From: Pipra filicauda
Taxonomy: Eukaryota; Chordata; Aves; Passeriformes; Pipridae
NCBI RefSeq assembly: GCF_003945595.2
Contig: NW_024104619.1
Coordinates: 186,001 to 250,000 of the forward strand
Direction: 5' to 3'
Length of the DNA: 64,000 nucleotides
A program made the position numbers and the translations under genes. A model generated the notes under the pieces. That model was not told the origin of the DNA, did no database searches, and saw nothing but the letters and a program-made list of their open reading frames with translations. Of this stretch, positions 53,081 to 64,000 are shown piece after piece. Numbering within the stretch: the stretch's first letter is position 1; each line of letters starts with the position of its first letter.

Positions 53081-53563
53081 TCATGCAGCCCCTTGAGGAC
53101 CCCATGCCAGAGCAGGTGGATGCACCAGAAGGAGGTTGTGACCCTATGGAAAACCCATGCTGGAGCAGGCAGAGGACCCACAGAGAGAGAGAGGAGCCCA
53201 TTCTGGAACAGGGTTGCTGGCCAAACTTGTGAAGCCATGGAAGAGATCCCCGTTGGAGCAGCTCATGAAGAACTGTAGCCCATGGGAAGGACTCATGTTG
53301 CAGCCAGTGGAGAGCTGTCTCCTGTGAGAGGGACCCCAAACTGGAGCAAGGGAAGAGTGCGAGGAGTCCTTTCCCCTCAGGAGGAAGGAGCCTCAGAGAC
53401 AGTGTGTGAGGAACTGACCACAACTGACCTCATTTCTCATCTGCCACTAGTGGGGAAGAGGTAGAGAAAATCAGGAGTGAAACTGAGCCTGGGAAGAAAG
53501 GGGGGGAGGAGTTATTTTAAGATTAATTTTTACTTCACATTATCCTACCCTGATTTGATTGGT

Positions 53564-53569
53564 AATAAA
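53564..53569 (+). terminator. LTR polyadenylation signal AATAAA
   Basis: AATAAA in the context TTGGTAATAAATTC, the R-region signal of the split LTR. Confidence 0.6.
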
Positions 53570-53739
53570 TTCAATTAACTTCCTAAAGTTGAGTCGGTTT
53601 TTCCCATGACAGTGATCATTGGTGAGTGATGTCTCACTGTCCTTACTATTACATTTTTTTTTCCCCTGTTCAGTTGACTAGGAGAGTGATAGAACATTTT
53701 TCATGGGCATCTAACATCCAGCCAGGGTCAACCCACCTG

Positions 53740-54180
53740 AGAGCCTTTCATCAGTTAGCCTTGTGGATAATAACATTAACACTGTCTCTCCACTTCTTCA
53801 CTGGAAAAAAATAAATGTTGATTCTGAAAGAAAATTTTTTACAGTAAATGAAAAAAATATATGTGGGCTCACCTTCCAACAAATCTTCCAATTATCATAA
53901 TTTGTTGTGTCAGTTCTATTGTTCTCTGTTTTCTTTTAAAAGACAAAGTGAGTTTTTTCTCCTCTTATGGATCAGAGACATCTGATAAAAATTGTGATTT
54001 AGTCACAATTAGAAGTAGAAAAAAAATCAATTGTTTTCCAGCAATGTAATCAAACAGAAACATTTTTCTTGTGTTTGTGCCAGGAACACATTATTGCTGA
54101 GACTTGAACGCCAGTTCCAATTTATCACCTCTAAACATATGTTAATAACCAAGAAATAAAGTTTCAGCTCTACTGTTATT
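53740..54180. other. Unique AT-rich non-coding DNA
   Basis: Nothing recognised between the LTR and the next CR1. Confidence 0.5.
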
Positions 54181-56036
54181 CACAGAATCACATAATGTTT
54201 TGAGTTGGAAGGGACCATTAAAGTTCACACAGTCCAACCCCTCTGCCATGGCCAAAGACACCTTTCACTAGATCAGATTGCTTAAAGCCCCACCTGATCT
54301 AACATTTCAAATGACGGGGCATCCACATCTTCTCTGGCCACCCTGTTCCAGCATCTCACCACCTTCACTACAAAAAATGTTTCATGTGTCCAGTCTAAGT
54401 ATATTGTCTTTCAGTTTAAAACAATTGCTCCTTGTCCTGTCACTACATGCCATGGTAAAAAGTTTCTCTCCAACTTTCTTAGAAGTCCTCTTTACATATT
54501 GAAAGGACAAAATCGGATCTCATTAAAACCTTCTCTCCTCCAAGCTGAGCCATCCCAACCCTCTCAACCTGGCTTCATAGGAGGGGTGTTCCAGATCCCT
54601 GATTATTTTTTCTGGCCCTCTTTGGACCTGTTCTGAAGTCTGTGTCTTTCTGGGGAATCCTGAGCAGGAGAAAGCACTGCAGGTTGGATTCTTACCGGAG
54701 CAGAGCAGAGGGGCAGAATCCCCTCCCTCCCCTGCTGCCCACACTGCTTTGGGTGCAGTCCAGGACATGGGGGGTTTCTGGACTGCAAACTCACAATACT
54801 GGTTCATGTCCAGCTGTTCATCAACCAGTAGCATCCACCCTTCTCCACAGGGCTGCTCTCAATTAATTCATCCACCAGCCTATACTGATATTGCCCCAGC
54901 TCAGGTGCAGCCTTCTCCGTGTTGGTTGTCACCAGTTCTCCTGTCAGGCCAAGGACATTTTCTTTTGTCTTCCTTTTCTGGACAATGTACCTGTAAAGGT
55001 TGTTCTTATGCATTGCACCCCTTGCCAAATTCAGCTCCAACTGTGTCTTAGCTTTTGTGATTCAGTCCCTATACATCTAGACAACATCCCTATATTCTTC
55101 CTAGGAGACTATTCATGCTTTCACTGACTGTGTATTTCTTTCTTACACTTTTGTTTGGTCAGGAGGTCCTTACTGAACCATAATGGTCTCATGTCACCTA
55201 TGTCTGGTTTCTAATGCATAGGAATCAAGACCTCTTTCACTCTAAGAAAAAATTGCTTAAGGAGTTGTCATCTCCTTTGTTTCTGAAGGCAGTTTCCCAG
55301 GGGGGCCCATCTACCAATTTCTTAAATAACTGAAAATTTTTTCTCTTAAAATTCAGTGTCCTGATTCTACTCCTCATTGTAAATTCCACCAAGATATGAT
55401 CACTGCAGTCCAGACTATCACCTATCTTTACATCTCGAATTAGTTCATCCATGTTGGCAAGCAACAGGTCTGGTAACACTTCTCTTCTGGTTGCACTGTC
55501 TATCACCTGGATTAAGAAATTATTCTCTATGCAAGGAGGATATCCTTGGAATAACAGTCTCCTGTTGCTGATAGCTTGGTGTGATGCTTTTCCAGCAGAT
55601 GTCAGGGGGATTGAAGTCCCTCAGCAGGAGCAGAGACTGTGAGTGGGATGCTTCCTGTAGCTGAAATAAAAATGCTTCAAAAGGCTCCCCTTGGTTGGGC
55701 TGCCTGTAGTAAAGACCAAACATGAATCGTTCACGTTGGCTTGGCCCCTAATTTTTACCTATAAGCTCTCAACCCATTCATCAGTGTTTTTTCAAAGACA
55801 GCTCTGTGCAGATAATCCAAATTTTTAGACAGTGGGCAACTCCCACCCTCCACCTCTTCTTCCTGCCTGTGCCTTCTGAACAGTTTAATGCCATCAGTGC
55901 CAGTGCTCCAGTTGAGTGATTCATACCACTGGGTTTCAGTAATAGCAATTAGATCATAGCTTTCCAGCTGCACAGTGGCTTTCAGCTCCTTCTGCTTGCT
56001 ACCTATGCTCTGTGTAATGTTATAGAGGCACATCAA
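54181..56036 (-). mobile_element. CR1 LINE, long copy lacking the reverse transcriptase core, minus strand
   Basis: Longest CR1 in the window (about 1.86 kb). From the 3' end (54181, octamer-like CACAGAATCACATAATG) come the 3' UTR and the ORF2 C-terminus. At 54834-54780 the minus strand reads MLLVDEQLDMNQYCEFAVQK, just after the reverse transcriptase catalytic region. At about 54910 the sequence jumps to the linker 5' of the reverse transcriptase (MELNLARGAMHKNNLYRYIV, then NVLGLTGELVTTNTEKA), and it continues through the endonuclease to near the ORF2 start at 56036. The reverse transcriptase core, with its catalytic YxDD-type motif, is absent. Frameshifts divide the rest. Confidence 0.93.
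54804..56036 (-). pseudogene. CR1 ORF2 remnant: endonuclease plus linker, frameshifted
   Basis: CR1 ORF2 encodes an apurinic-type endonuclease followed by a reverse transcriptase; together they copy the element into the genome. Here the endonuclease is spread over three frames on the minus strand. The first frame (56036-55755) starts near the ORF2 N-terminus and includes AITET with the metal-binding Glu at 55935-55937. The second (55723-55520) has YRQPNQ and RDFNPPDICW, with the catalytic Asp at 55616-55618. The third (55506-55237) has CSDHILVEF, with the catalytic His at 55396-55398, then LNFKRKNFQLFKKL. The linker lies at 55040-54910. At least three frame changes and the missing reverse transcriptase make it a dead copy, although the catalytic residues named are still present. 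Confidence 0.9.
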
Positions 56037-59000
56037 CTGGGCTATTGATCACACTATAAAACATATAAAAGAGCTCTTGGTCATGAAAAAGATGATATGG
56101 GCAAGATAGGGGTGGAAGAAATATTTTAGAGTCCTGTAAATAATGGTAACCATTAAAAATTTCATAACATAGAGTATTGACACTATATTATATAAATTCT
56201 TTAACATCTTTACCTGAAGAATATTTGATTTCATTAACAAACTGTGAGATCTTGGTAATTCTTTTAGTATTTTCCCATTTATTCTTCTTTAATGGAAGGA
56301 GAAAATGAAAAAGGAAAAAATAACCACCAAGCTTCAGTTGAATGTTTGGGTACTTTTCAGCAGGCATTCCTGTAGTGCCCTCTTGTGTTAACTGAGCTGT
56401 GGGCTCTTGAAAACATCTTTGATAGTAATGCAAAGTAATAGAAATTGCCAGACTTGTTCAGAGCTGCCAAAAATTTGTCAGGTGCTCAGAATCCCAAAAT
56501 GACAAGTACCAGCTGCTTCAGAACACAAAAAAAACCTCAGATGGCTTCTGTATCAGAAGGTTCCTCTTAAAATTTGTCAAGGTTAATTCCTGTTAAGAAA
56601 ATGTACACACATTTACTTCAAGGTAAGTCACCATCTTATTTAACCAAAAATTCTGTTACTGGCCACAAACATTTTGAATTTTTTTAACATCTGAAGTTCT
56701 GTAACTTCAGGAGTATATTCTGTCTCTGAGTCTACCTGTTCATTTCTAAATTTTTAATTTATTATTTTTTAGTTTCACTGATGTTTCTGTTGTTTTCCTC
56801 GCAAAAGGAGAAAGAAGGTTTGTAGAGTTTAACTTCTTATGCAACTAAGCATTTTATTGAAGTGCTTTCTGACCCTTTTTGGATCTGTGTTGGCTTTTAT
56901 CCTCATGTGGTGTGCTGATTTTTCTTAAATAAGGTGATAGGAGGATCTGACAGCGTTCCATGTGAACACACTAGTAGGTAGTGTCTTCACCTATAGGTAC
57001 TACTAAGTATTTGAAATTTCATTTTTTAAACAGAATAATATTGCTCAGTTTTCCAGTTGCTTTCTGATCACAGGTGACATGGATATTTCTGTCAAGATAA
57101 GGATAAGGAAATAGCCATGGTACCTCTGTGTTCAGATTTAACTTGAAACTTGATAACTTTAGTTCAAACTCATCTAAAAAAAGTTGCTGGAGCCAGGTGA
57201 AATTTTGAACAGAAAGTGAGTTATCTGTTCTATGCATCTTGATGGATCCCTATAGAAAGCAGCATTTTCATTATTTTAATTTTTTAAATTACTCATATTC
57301 AGCAGGTATCTATGGTTATTTCTGTTTGGGCAAAATATCTTCCATCAACCGCAGTATTCAAATTCAGTAGACCGTGGATGATCTGGCATTGCAATAGACA
57401 CATCAAGTTCATTACATTTCTTGTATTGTTCAGCTTATCTTCTTATTACCCAAGACATGCAACTTTTATAGAGCTTCTTCATGAGGTCCAATCAAATTGT
57501 TCTTCTGAATTTCTACTGCTCCCTCTCGACTCCCACCTATCGATCCCTCCATTCCTTTATTAGATGTAACATTAAGTAAAGACGATTAGGCTGGAAGAGT
57601 TTATATTGATTTATGCTTTTGAACTAGAAAACCAGAGTTAATGACCATTCCACTGTATCTATCTGAACACCCAGTGAACCGGTTGCCATTTAAGCTGTGC
57701 TCACCCTTTTTGTAGTCTTCTGTATTACCAGAATATTTTTTCTTGATTTAACAATGTTGTATGTGCAGGTTTTGTGTTTATTATGTGCTTTTGTATTTGA
57801 GGAAATACAAAAGACAGGAAATCCAGCCTAGTCTTACTCTATCAAGCCTAGCCTACCCAGACCAAAGCCTAAAAATTGAATCAGTGATTGAGTTTAGATG
57901 TTTGAGGCAAGTCCATAAAATCCACATATGTTTCTGGATTACTGTTTTCTGAATATTAAAAGCATATCTCATTACTATTAAATTGTGATATTGATGTGTA
58001 TTCTGAGTCTTATTGTAACATAGGAATTTACCAAATACTTTTCAGCATAACTACATCAGATATTCCATTTACTTCAATAGATAATGCAGGACAAGGTCAT
58101 GAAGGATTTCATTCTATACCTTTCAGTTCACTTTATATCTGTCATCAGTTGATTAGTAAGCAGTTAGACTGTTGGGATCACCAGAGTAATTTGGGGATAC
58201 AAATGTTACCTTCTGTTTTGTCTCACTCCCCTTGAAAACATTATGTATATTATATTTATTATATTTATTTTAGTTTAGCTCTATTTCTGATGTTTTCTAT
58301 GTGTTTTTTCTTAATGTGTAGAGTAGTCAATCAGCTATTTTTGGAAACTTATGTTTCTTTTTCTTCTCTCCTTTTTCCTTTTTAAGCTAATGTTAACAGT
58401 ATATAATAAAAGAAATTAAAAAAATATAGTTACTGTACTATTAACCATGAAAAACAGGTTGAAATATGAAATCAGTCATATTTCTTCAGATTCACATCAC
58501 AATTTCCACAATACCCATATAAAAAATAAGTATGCCTTTCTTCTTAAAAGATTTTATTTAGTCAGTGTTTTTTGGGTTTTGTGTAAACAATGGATAGTTG
58601 AAATTTCAGTCAGTCACTCTGCTGATGCTGGAGTTAAAGGATGAAATTTCGGGTTAAATGAATTTACCCATTGAAAGAGAAATTGGAAGGAAATTCAGAA
58701 AAGCATGAGAAACCCATCCAATTTCATCTAATAAATTACCATTGAAATTATAATGAAAAATTAAACACTCTGCTCTTCCCTTACACCAGACCATCAACTA
58801 TTTTTTCTACTACAAGTAATAATAATTAAAGTCTTACTCGTATACACTCTTATTTGATCATCATACGAAAGCTACTTTTTCCTTTCACATAAATATACAT
58901 ATTAGTATATGTAATTAAGTATAATAATATGAGCTATTAATGAGCTAAATGCATTATGCAACGCTTTAATATGTCTGCAGAAAAATTAATTAAATCAAAG

Positions 59001-59819
59001 AAATAAAATAATTAGGCTTTTAATTACACTCATTGCATATAATTTCATCTGTTGAAGCAAGTTAAACTGTACTGAGGAAAACAGGTCTGAAGACTTGACC
59101 AGGCCATGGTATCTTTCCCTGAGGTGACCTAATATATGAGGGATTAAATGGAAAAGCATTTGTTGTTTGCTGCCATCATCAACCTTTCAATTGGGACACA
59201 GGGTATCATGTTGACACTTGATAAGAACAAGATGAGGCACTCTACATGATGAACTAAGTGTCCCTGAGTTAATTTGCTTCTTATGTCTCCTTTAAATCAC
59301 AAATGTAAACATCATGTTGCCTTTACCATGATCTCTGACATGAAATATGAATTTACCACACAATCTAATTTCTCAAGAAAGAGGAAACAGTTCTGATTCT
59401 GTATATAACTACACATAGCACCAATGAATAGTGGTATTTCTTCATCAAAAAAAAAAAAATCTTACTTTTCTTTGTGACCAAATTTTATTACTGCTACTCA
59501 CTATTTCTTGTGATTCTTCATTTGGTACTGCTTTGTGTTGCTTTTAAACTAGATGTGAGGTAAAATCAAAAGGGCGTCCAATGTTTTTCACAATAAGGCA
59601 ACTTCTCCCTTGCACATGAATGTGCAATTACCAGTGTGGATTCAGAAGTGTGGTTTCTAACATCCCAGAAGAGTGCAGAAGAATCTCTTTTCTTATTCTT
59701 TTGGCCAGGCATACAACACAGGTCAAAAGCTGCCACTTATTGTGTCAAGTAATGTGACTGGCAATAAAAGTGTCCCACACCTTACATTAAAATTGATTGA
59801 TAAAGATTACCTGATGTCA

Positions 59820-59962
59820 TTTTCCTTTCCCTTTTCCATTTTTTCTTTTCATTTCCTTTTTTTTCTTTTCTTTTTCCTGTCATCTCTTCTCTCTTCTTCT
59901 CACTTCTCCTCCTTATTTTTTCTATTTCTTCATTTTATATTTATTTATTTTTATTTTTTTTA
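59820..59962. repeat. Polypyrimidine tract, about 140 bp
   Basis: T/C-only for most of its length on the plus strand, changing to TTTA units at the end. The 96-codon frame across it (59673-59963) is an artefact of low complexity. Confidence 0.9.
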
Positions 59963-61904
59963 ATCATTCAACCATCTGTTCCCCTTCCAAAAAAAAGGAA
60001 ATAAGAAGGAATTTTCTGCAAAATTATTCCTTTTCAATTCTCAGACTAAAAACTCTCCATTGTCATTTAGCTACAGTAAGGAAGATGAGGCTGAATGCCT
60101 TGGGGACTTTTCTCTGCAAGGAAAGCATTTGGAGAGGCAAAGCACTTTAACACTGAAGTGATAAGCAGTGGAAATGGCTGGGAGCAATAATACAGGTTGT
60201 ATTGCTGCAATAAGATCTTAATAGGCAGGGCAGGACGTCTTTGCAGCATGTCATTTTGGAAAGGTCTTCATAAGGAAAGAGGTTTAGTGCTTGGCTAAAT
60301 GCAGATATATGTGGAAGGTGAAGAAATGCGACCCAAATCAGATGTATTACAACTTTCTGTACCATGTCACAAGAGCAGTAAAATATCTTTGCATGTAAAT
60401 GCTTTGGAGATTACTTATTTTATGTAAAAATCCAACCACCTTTACTGTAATAGACCTACTACAGAGAAATCCAAATAGCTGGGCAGAGTAGGAATTGGAT
60501 TAACTTGTCAGGTTTTTCGTTTCAAAGTACCAGTGCAGTTCAGATAAAGACAGACACAAAATTATAAATGGTACCATGGTTATGAAAGCAGAATAATCTC
60601 ATACATGAAATAGAGTCTCTGGATGACATAAGAAATTAAGTACTGTTCTCTCCTTGATGGACATGACACCAAAGTGACACACGTGTGTAATTAAACAACT
60701 GCACTAGATTTATAAATAATTTGGACAGGAGGGGAAAACATTTAGTAGCTGCTGTGAAAAGTGTGTTTGGATTTGGGGCTTTTTTAAGCAGAATTTCTTA
60801 CTAGCTAAGAATATTAGATTATGTCATATTTACCAAAGGAATAATGAGCCATTCAGCAAAAAACACTCCAGACTATCAAGATGGTTTATCACTGGTTTCC
60901 ATGAACTTCAGTGAAATTATTGTAGACTGAGAAAAGAATAATGAAGTTTTGCATCTGAAAACCTGTATCCTTGTAGGGATGGAGAGGTTCTTGGCCCTGT
61001 GGTGTTTCTAATTAAGAGCAATGTTTTATCTCAGGAAATTATTTTGCAAAGACAAGCAAATGAATATGAACATAACACTACTAACTCAACCAAAACTTTA
61101 CTTGCTTCTTTTTTTTTCCAGTGGAAGTCTTGGATTTTCTGGAAGGGGATTATATCCAACGTTCTGTCATGGTGCTATCCTTATTCCTCACACATAATAC
61201 TTTCTTAATGATTGAAAATATAGGTTGATCATCTCTTATTCTGTTCATTCTCATCGTTTGTCGCATTTTCTGTACTAAAATTATGTTATTGACTCGATTT
61301 GTGATGCAAGGAACCGTTTCCAATATATTGATATCGCACCCTAACACTGATGTTTTATTCTGATACTAAAACCTTATGTAGTACTCTGGCAACTTTTGAC
61401 AAACATCATAAATATACTATGTTGCCAATGCAATTCATTAAGGTCCAGTCAAGCTACTGACAAGTTAGATGAGATAGAAATGAATATTTCTTCTTTCTTT
61501 ATTCTCTCCATTAATCACAAAGCTATCTGGCTGGAAATTTGAGGACAAAGTTATAATTTTTAAATGCCAATTTACAGGTTGAAAACTGATGAATGAGATA
61601 TGTGGAATTTTAAAATCTGAGTAAAAAATAATTTAATAAATCTGCATTAGAAATAATCAGGTGGTAGAAAATATTTCATCCAGAGAAATTCAGCCTTGCT
61701 ATGAGAGGATGTTTCCACCTTCTCAAAAGATGATGACTTCTTTACAAAACAATAAAAAAGCAGCTTCAAGATGTAGACAATAGAAGAATTTTTATAGCCT
61801 GATTAGGGAAACTGTCTATTTGGAGCCCAGAGAGCTGATCAGGAAGACTTATTATGACTGGCATATGCAAAGATGGATAAGACACACAAAGTATTGGGTG
61901 CTTT

Positions 61905-61928
61905 ACAGAGCACCATGAGGTGCTCTGT
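61905..61928. repeat. Perfect inverted repeat, 10-bp stem with 4-nt loop
   Basis: ACAGAGCACC, then ATGA, then GGTGCTCTGT. All ten pairs are Watson-Crick. The flanks do not extend the stem. No T run follows, so it is not a polymerase III-type terminator. Confidence 0.85.
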
Positions 61929-62099
61929 TCTTTCAGGACCCCTGATAACAAGAGTCTCAGACAGGAAAAATCCAGACTGCTCTTGGAAAGCCAAGTATGA
62001 AAAATGAGAGAAGTGTGTCTCAGACATGTCACTGACAAAGGGTTACTGGAAAATTAATTTACCAACCAAAATAATCAGCACATTTTAGTTTGACACATA

Positions 62100-62614
62100 T
62101 AATCAAAAAATGGTTTGGGTTGGAAGTGACCTTAAAGATCATCTTGTTCCACCCCTCTCCCATGGGCAGGGACACATTTCACTAGACCAGGTTGCTCAGA
62201 GCCCCTTCCAGTCTGGCCTTGAACAGTTCCAGGGGTGGGGCATCCACCATTTCTCTGAGCATCCTGTTCAAGTGACTCACTACCCTCACAGGGAAAAAAT
62301 TCTTACTAATCCCTAATCTAACCCTACCCTCTTTCAGTGTGAAGCCATTCCCCTTGTACCATCTCTATGTGCTCTTCTCAAAAGTCCCTCCCCAGCTCTT
62401 TTGTAGCCCTCTTTAGCTCCTGGAAGGTGCTATAAGGTCTCCACAGAGCCTTCTCTTCTCCAAGCTGAACAACCACAACTCTCTTTGACCTTTCTCTCTA
62501 GGAGAGGTGCTCCAGCCCTCTGATCATCTTCATGGCCCTCCTCTGGACTCGCTCCAACAGATCCATGTCCTTGTGTTGGGGTCCAAGAGCTGAAGCCCCA
62601 CTCCAGGTGGGGCT
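62100..62614 (-). mobile_element. CR1 LINE, 5'-truncated, minus strand
   Basis: The 3' end at 62100 has a decayed octamer (AATCAAAAAATGG for AATCATAGAATGG) followed on the minus strand by the 3' UTR and the ORF2 C-terminus. Recognisable blocks are TCTGGCCTTGAACAGTTCCA (about 62212) and GACTCGCTCCAACAGATCCA (about 62547). It belongs to the same branch as the copy at 31420 and ends at about 62614 near GGTGGGGCTCGC. Several substitutions and indels; no open ORF2 frame of useful length. Confidence 0.93.
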
Positions 62615-64000
62615 CGCTTTTCTTGGATGCTTTATCATAATAATGGGTATAAAATAACCCATCTGACAGTCACTGTAGTGACTGTTGATCTAAAGTACTT
62701 CTTTAGCAGTTATGTCATTTAACTTCACTATTTCTTTTACCTCTCTAAAGTGTAATTCATATAAGACACACTGAGAAGAGGAGTGGTGCTCTAAATCACA
62801 ATGAGAAAACATAAACAGGGAATTTTTGTTTATTTTTCATAATATCCCTAACACTTTGGGGCATAAAGAATTTAGAATTAGAAAAGAAAGTCTTTTTTTG
62901 CATGCACAATTAAAACCTTTCAGAGAACTTTCTCATCTTACAAGAATACATGTGTTCAAAATATTTATAAAAAGAAACACATAGTAAACGGAACAACCTA
63001 GAGAGTTCTCTACAGGATGACTGCTGGAAATCTGAATGAAAACATGTATCTTTCCAGATTGTATGCTGCTTTTCCCAAGCTCCAAGCCATACTACAGTGT
63101 TAAAAATAGGGCCTGAGAGTTAATATGTTAGTAAGGTCTAGGTTGCTGGAGAGGAATTTGATCAGTTGCCACAGGACAAGCTACAGCACTTTGATCTGCA
63201 CTTCTGTCCAGGTTAATCCACCTGAACCAGGTGAATTTAGAAAAATAGAGTGATGAGTGAAAGAAAATTTCTTCGCATTTTATGCAAAGCATATTCGAAT
63301 CTGTTAGAGCCTTTCTATTGACTTCAGTAGACTGCAATGTTTCGAAAAAGAAATATCCTAGAAACAATACTTTAGGCATTCAAAGTCACTGCAGACCTCC
63401 TAGTCCTTTCTTCAGCACATCAAAGTTTTAGGAAATCCTTGGCAAAGAGTTCAAAAATTACTCAATATTTTAAGACATGTATTCTTATGCTTTATGGAAA
63501 ATAAAACACATGCAGAGAACACAGTTTTTGCCCTGTTTGCCTGGCATTCTTTTATCATTGCACAGAATTTTCTGATGTCTTCAGTATGAAAGATGTTCTC
63601 TGCAATATCATCACATTTGATGGAGTAACTTCCACCACTTATCAAGGAAGGACATGTCATTGGAAGGACCTATCATTGGAAGGACCTTCTAATAAGCATG
63701 ATGAGCAACCATGCTGTCCTCTTCCTGTTCATTTTCACCCTCCCCTCCCTAATTATGAAGTGGAATAGCATCCATGTCCTCTATTTATTAAGCTTTTAAA
63801 TTCTCTGCTCTTTAGTTCTATGACGTTGACATAAATGACATTGGGTACAGTCTCATCCTCTCCCCACATGATCACTAAAATTATGTAAGCTTTTTTTACA
63901 AATACTTAGAATTCCCATATCTTGTTATCTCATTAAATATGAAGCAACCAGCAACCTGTAGATGCTTCCGGGTAAGCACTTCTTTGACATTAAATATTTA
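62615..64000. other. Unique AT-rich non-coding DNA
   Basis: No interspersed repeat or gene recognised. A small tandem pair (TCATTGGAAGGACCT twice) occurs at 63658-63688. Confidence 0.5.
63658..63688. repeat. Short tandem pair, 16-bp unit
   Basis: TCATTGGAAGGACCTA is followed directly by TCATTGGAAGGACCTT. Two units only. Confidence 0.8.

Larger units (their letters stand above)
52229..53739 (+). mobile_element. ERV LTR split by a CR1 insertion
   Basis: Two blocks, 52229-52614 and 53081-53739, are the 5' and 3' parts of one LTR that I recognise from neoavian genomes. The first begins TGTGTTCGGTTGGG (52229) and contains the marks around CCAAGACAGACCCACCATTG. It also has AGGTCAGTGAAGAAGGAGG (about 52485) and ends in ATGGAGGTCCATGGTGGAGC. 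The second resumes with GCAGCCCCTTGAGGACCCCA and continues through repeated TGGAGCAG/GACCC motifs. It then has the block CTGAGCCTGGGAAGAAAGGG (about 53485), a polyA signal AATAAA at 53564-53569, and closes near AGGGTCAACCCACC. A tentative 5-bp duplication is GGAGC (52224-52228) versus AGAGC (53740-53744), one mismatch. No internal viral genes adjoin it, so it is a solo LTR. Confidence 0.87.
56037..62099. other. 6 kb of unique AT-rich non-coding DNA
   Basis: No interspersed repeat or gene recognised. A TAATTA-rich stretch lies at about 58900-59050, a long polypyrimidine tract at 59820-59962 and a perfect hairpin at 61905-61928. Frames up to 96 codons (59673-59963) come from the pyrimidine tract or have no recognisable domain. 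Confidence 0.5.

Noticed and set aside
52224..53744. GGAGC/AGAGC as a firm target duplication of the split LTR
   Set aside because: One mismatch in five bases and an uncertain 3' border; kept only as tentative.
59673..59963. 96-codon plus-strand frame rich in Phe, Ser and Leu
   Set aside because: Its second half is just the translation of a polypyrimidine tract.
60187..60208. Hairpin GCAATA...TATTGC
   Set aside because: Only six pairs at the ends with a mostly unpaired middle; expected by chance.
1..64000. Possibility of a prokaryotic operon, CRISPR array, tRNA or rRNA genes
   Set aside because: No regularly spaced repeats, no cloverleaf or rRNA core sequence seen, no closely packed long frames; vertebrate interspersed repeats throughout.

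Overview
This window looks like about 64 kb of AT-rich, non-coding bird nuclear DNA. No protein-coding gene, rRNA, tRNA or CRISPR array can be supported from the sequence. The organism call rests on fourteen CR1 LINE fragments. Most keep the diagnostic CR1 3' end, an ATTCTATG-type octamer repeated once to three times. Their translated pieces match the C-terminal part of CR1 ORF2, and one copy also keeps the endonuclease domain. Several LTRs belong to ERV families that I recognise from Neoaves and especially songbirds. That lineage call is recall, not a database result.

Layout. 1-8.7 kb: unique AT-rich sequence with one truncated LTR (minus, 1722-2168) and a 30-bp perfect palindrome (4009-4038). 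8.7-18.5 kb: five CR1 pieces (8751, 11352, 12897, 16270, 18230), a 72-bp tandem duplication (12281-12395) and a probable unclassified LTR (17563-18048). 18.5-31.4 kb: a 13-kb stretch with no recognisable interspersed repeat. 31.4-46 kb: CR1 copies at 31420, 36958, 42219, 44186 and 44883, and a solo ERV LTR with exact 5-bp target duplications (39662-40257). 46-56 kb: a CR1 scrap (46913), an old LTR (52229-53739) split by a younger CR1 (52615-53080), and the longest CR1 in the window (54181-56036). That CR1 has lost most of its reverse transcriptase but keeps the endonuclease and the 3' end. 56-64 kb: unique sequence, a 140-bp polypyrimidine tract, a perfect 24-nt hairpin and one more CR1 (62100-62614).

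No genes are seen working together. The window reads as intergenic or deep-intronic sequence built up by successive CR1 and ERV insertions. All CR1 ORF2 remnants are truncated or frameshifted, and the LTRs have no recognisable gag, pol or env between or beside them. The most distinctive features are the LTR/CR1 nest with an open frame crossing its boundary, and three CR1 copies whose 3' end is joined directly to a more 5' part of the element. I see no convincing undescribed system. The rest of the non-repeat sequence may hold conserved regulatory elements, which only a cross-species alignment could show.
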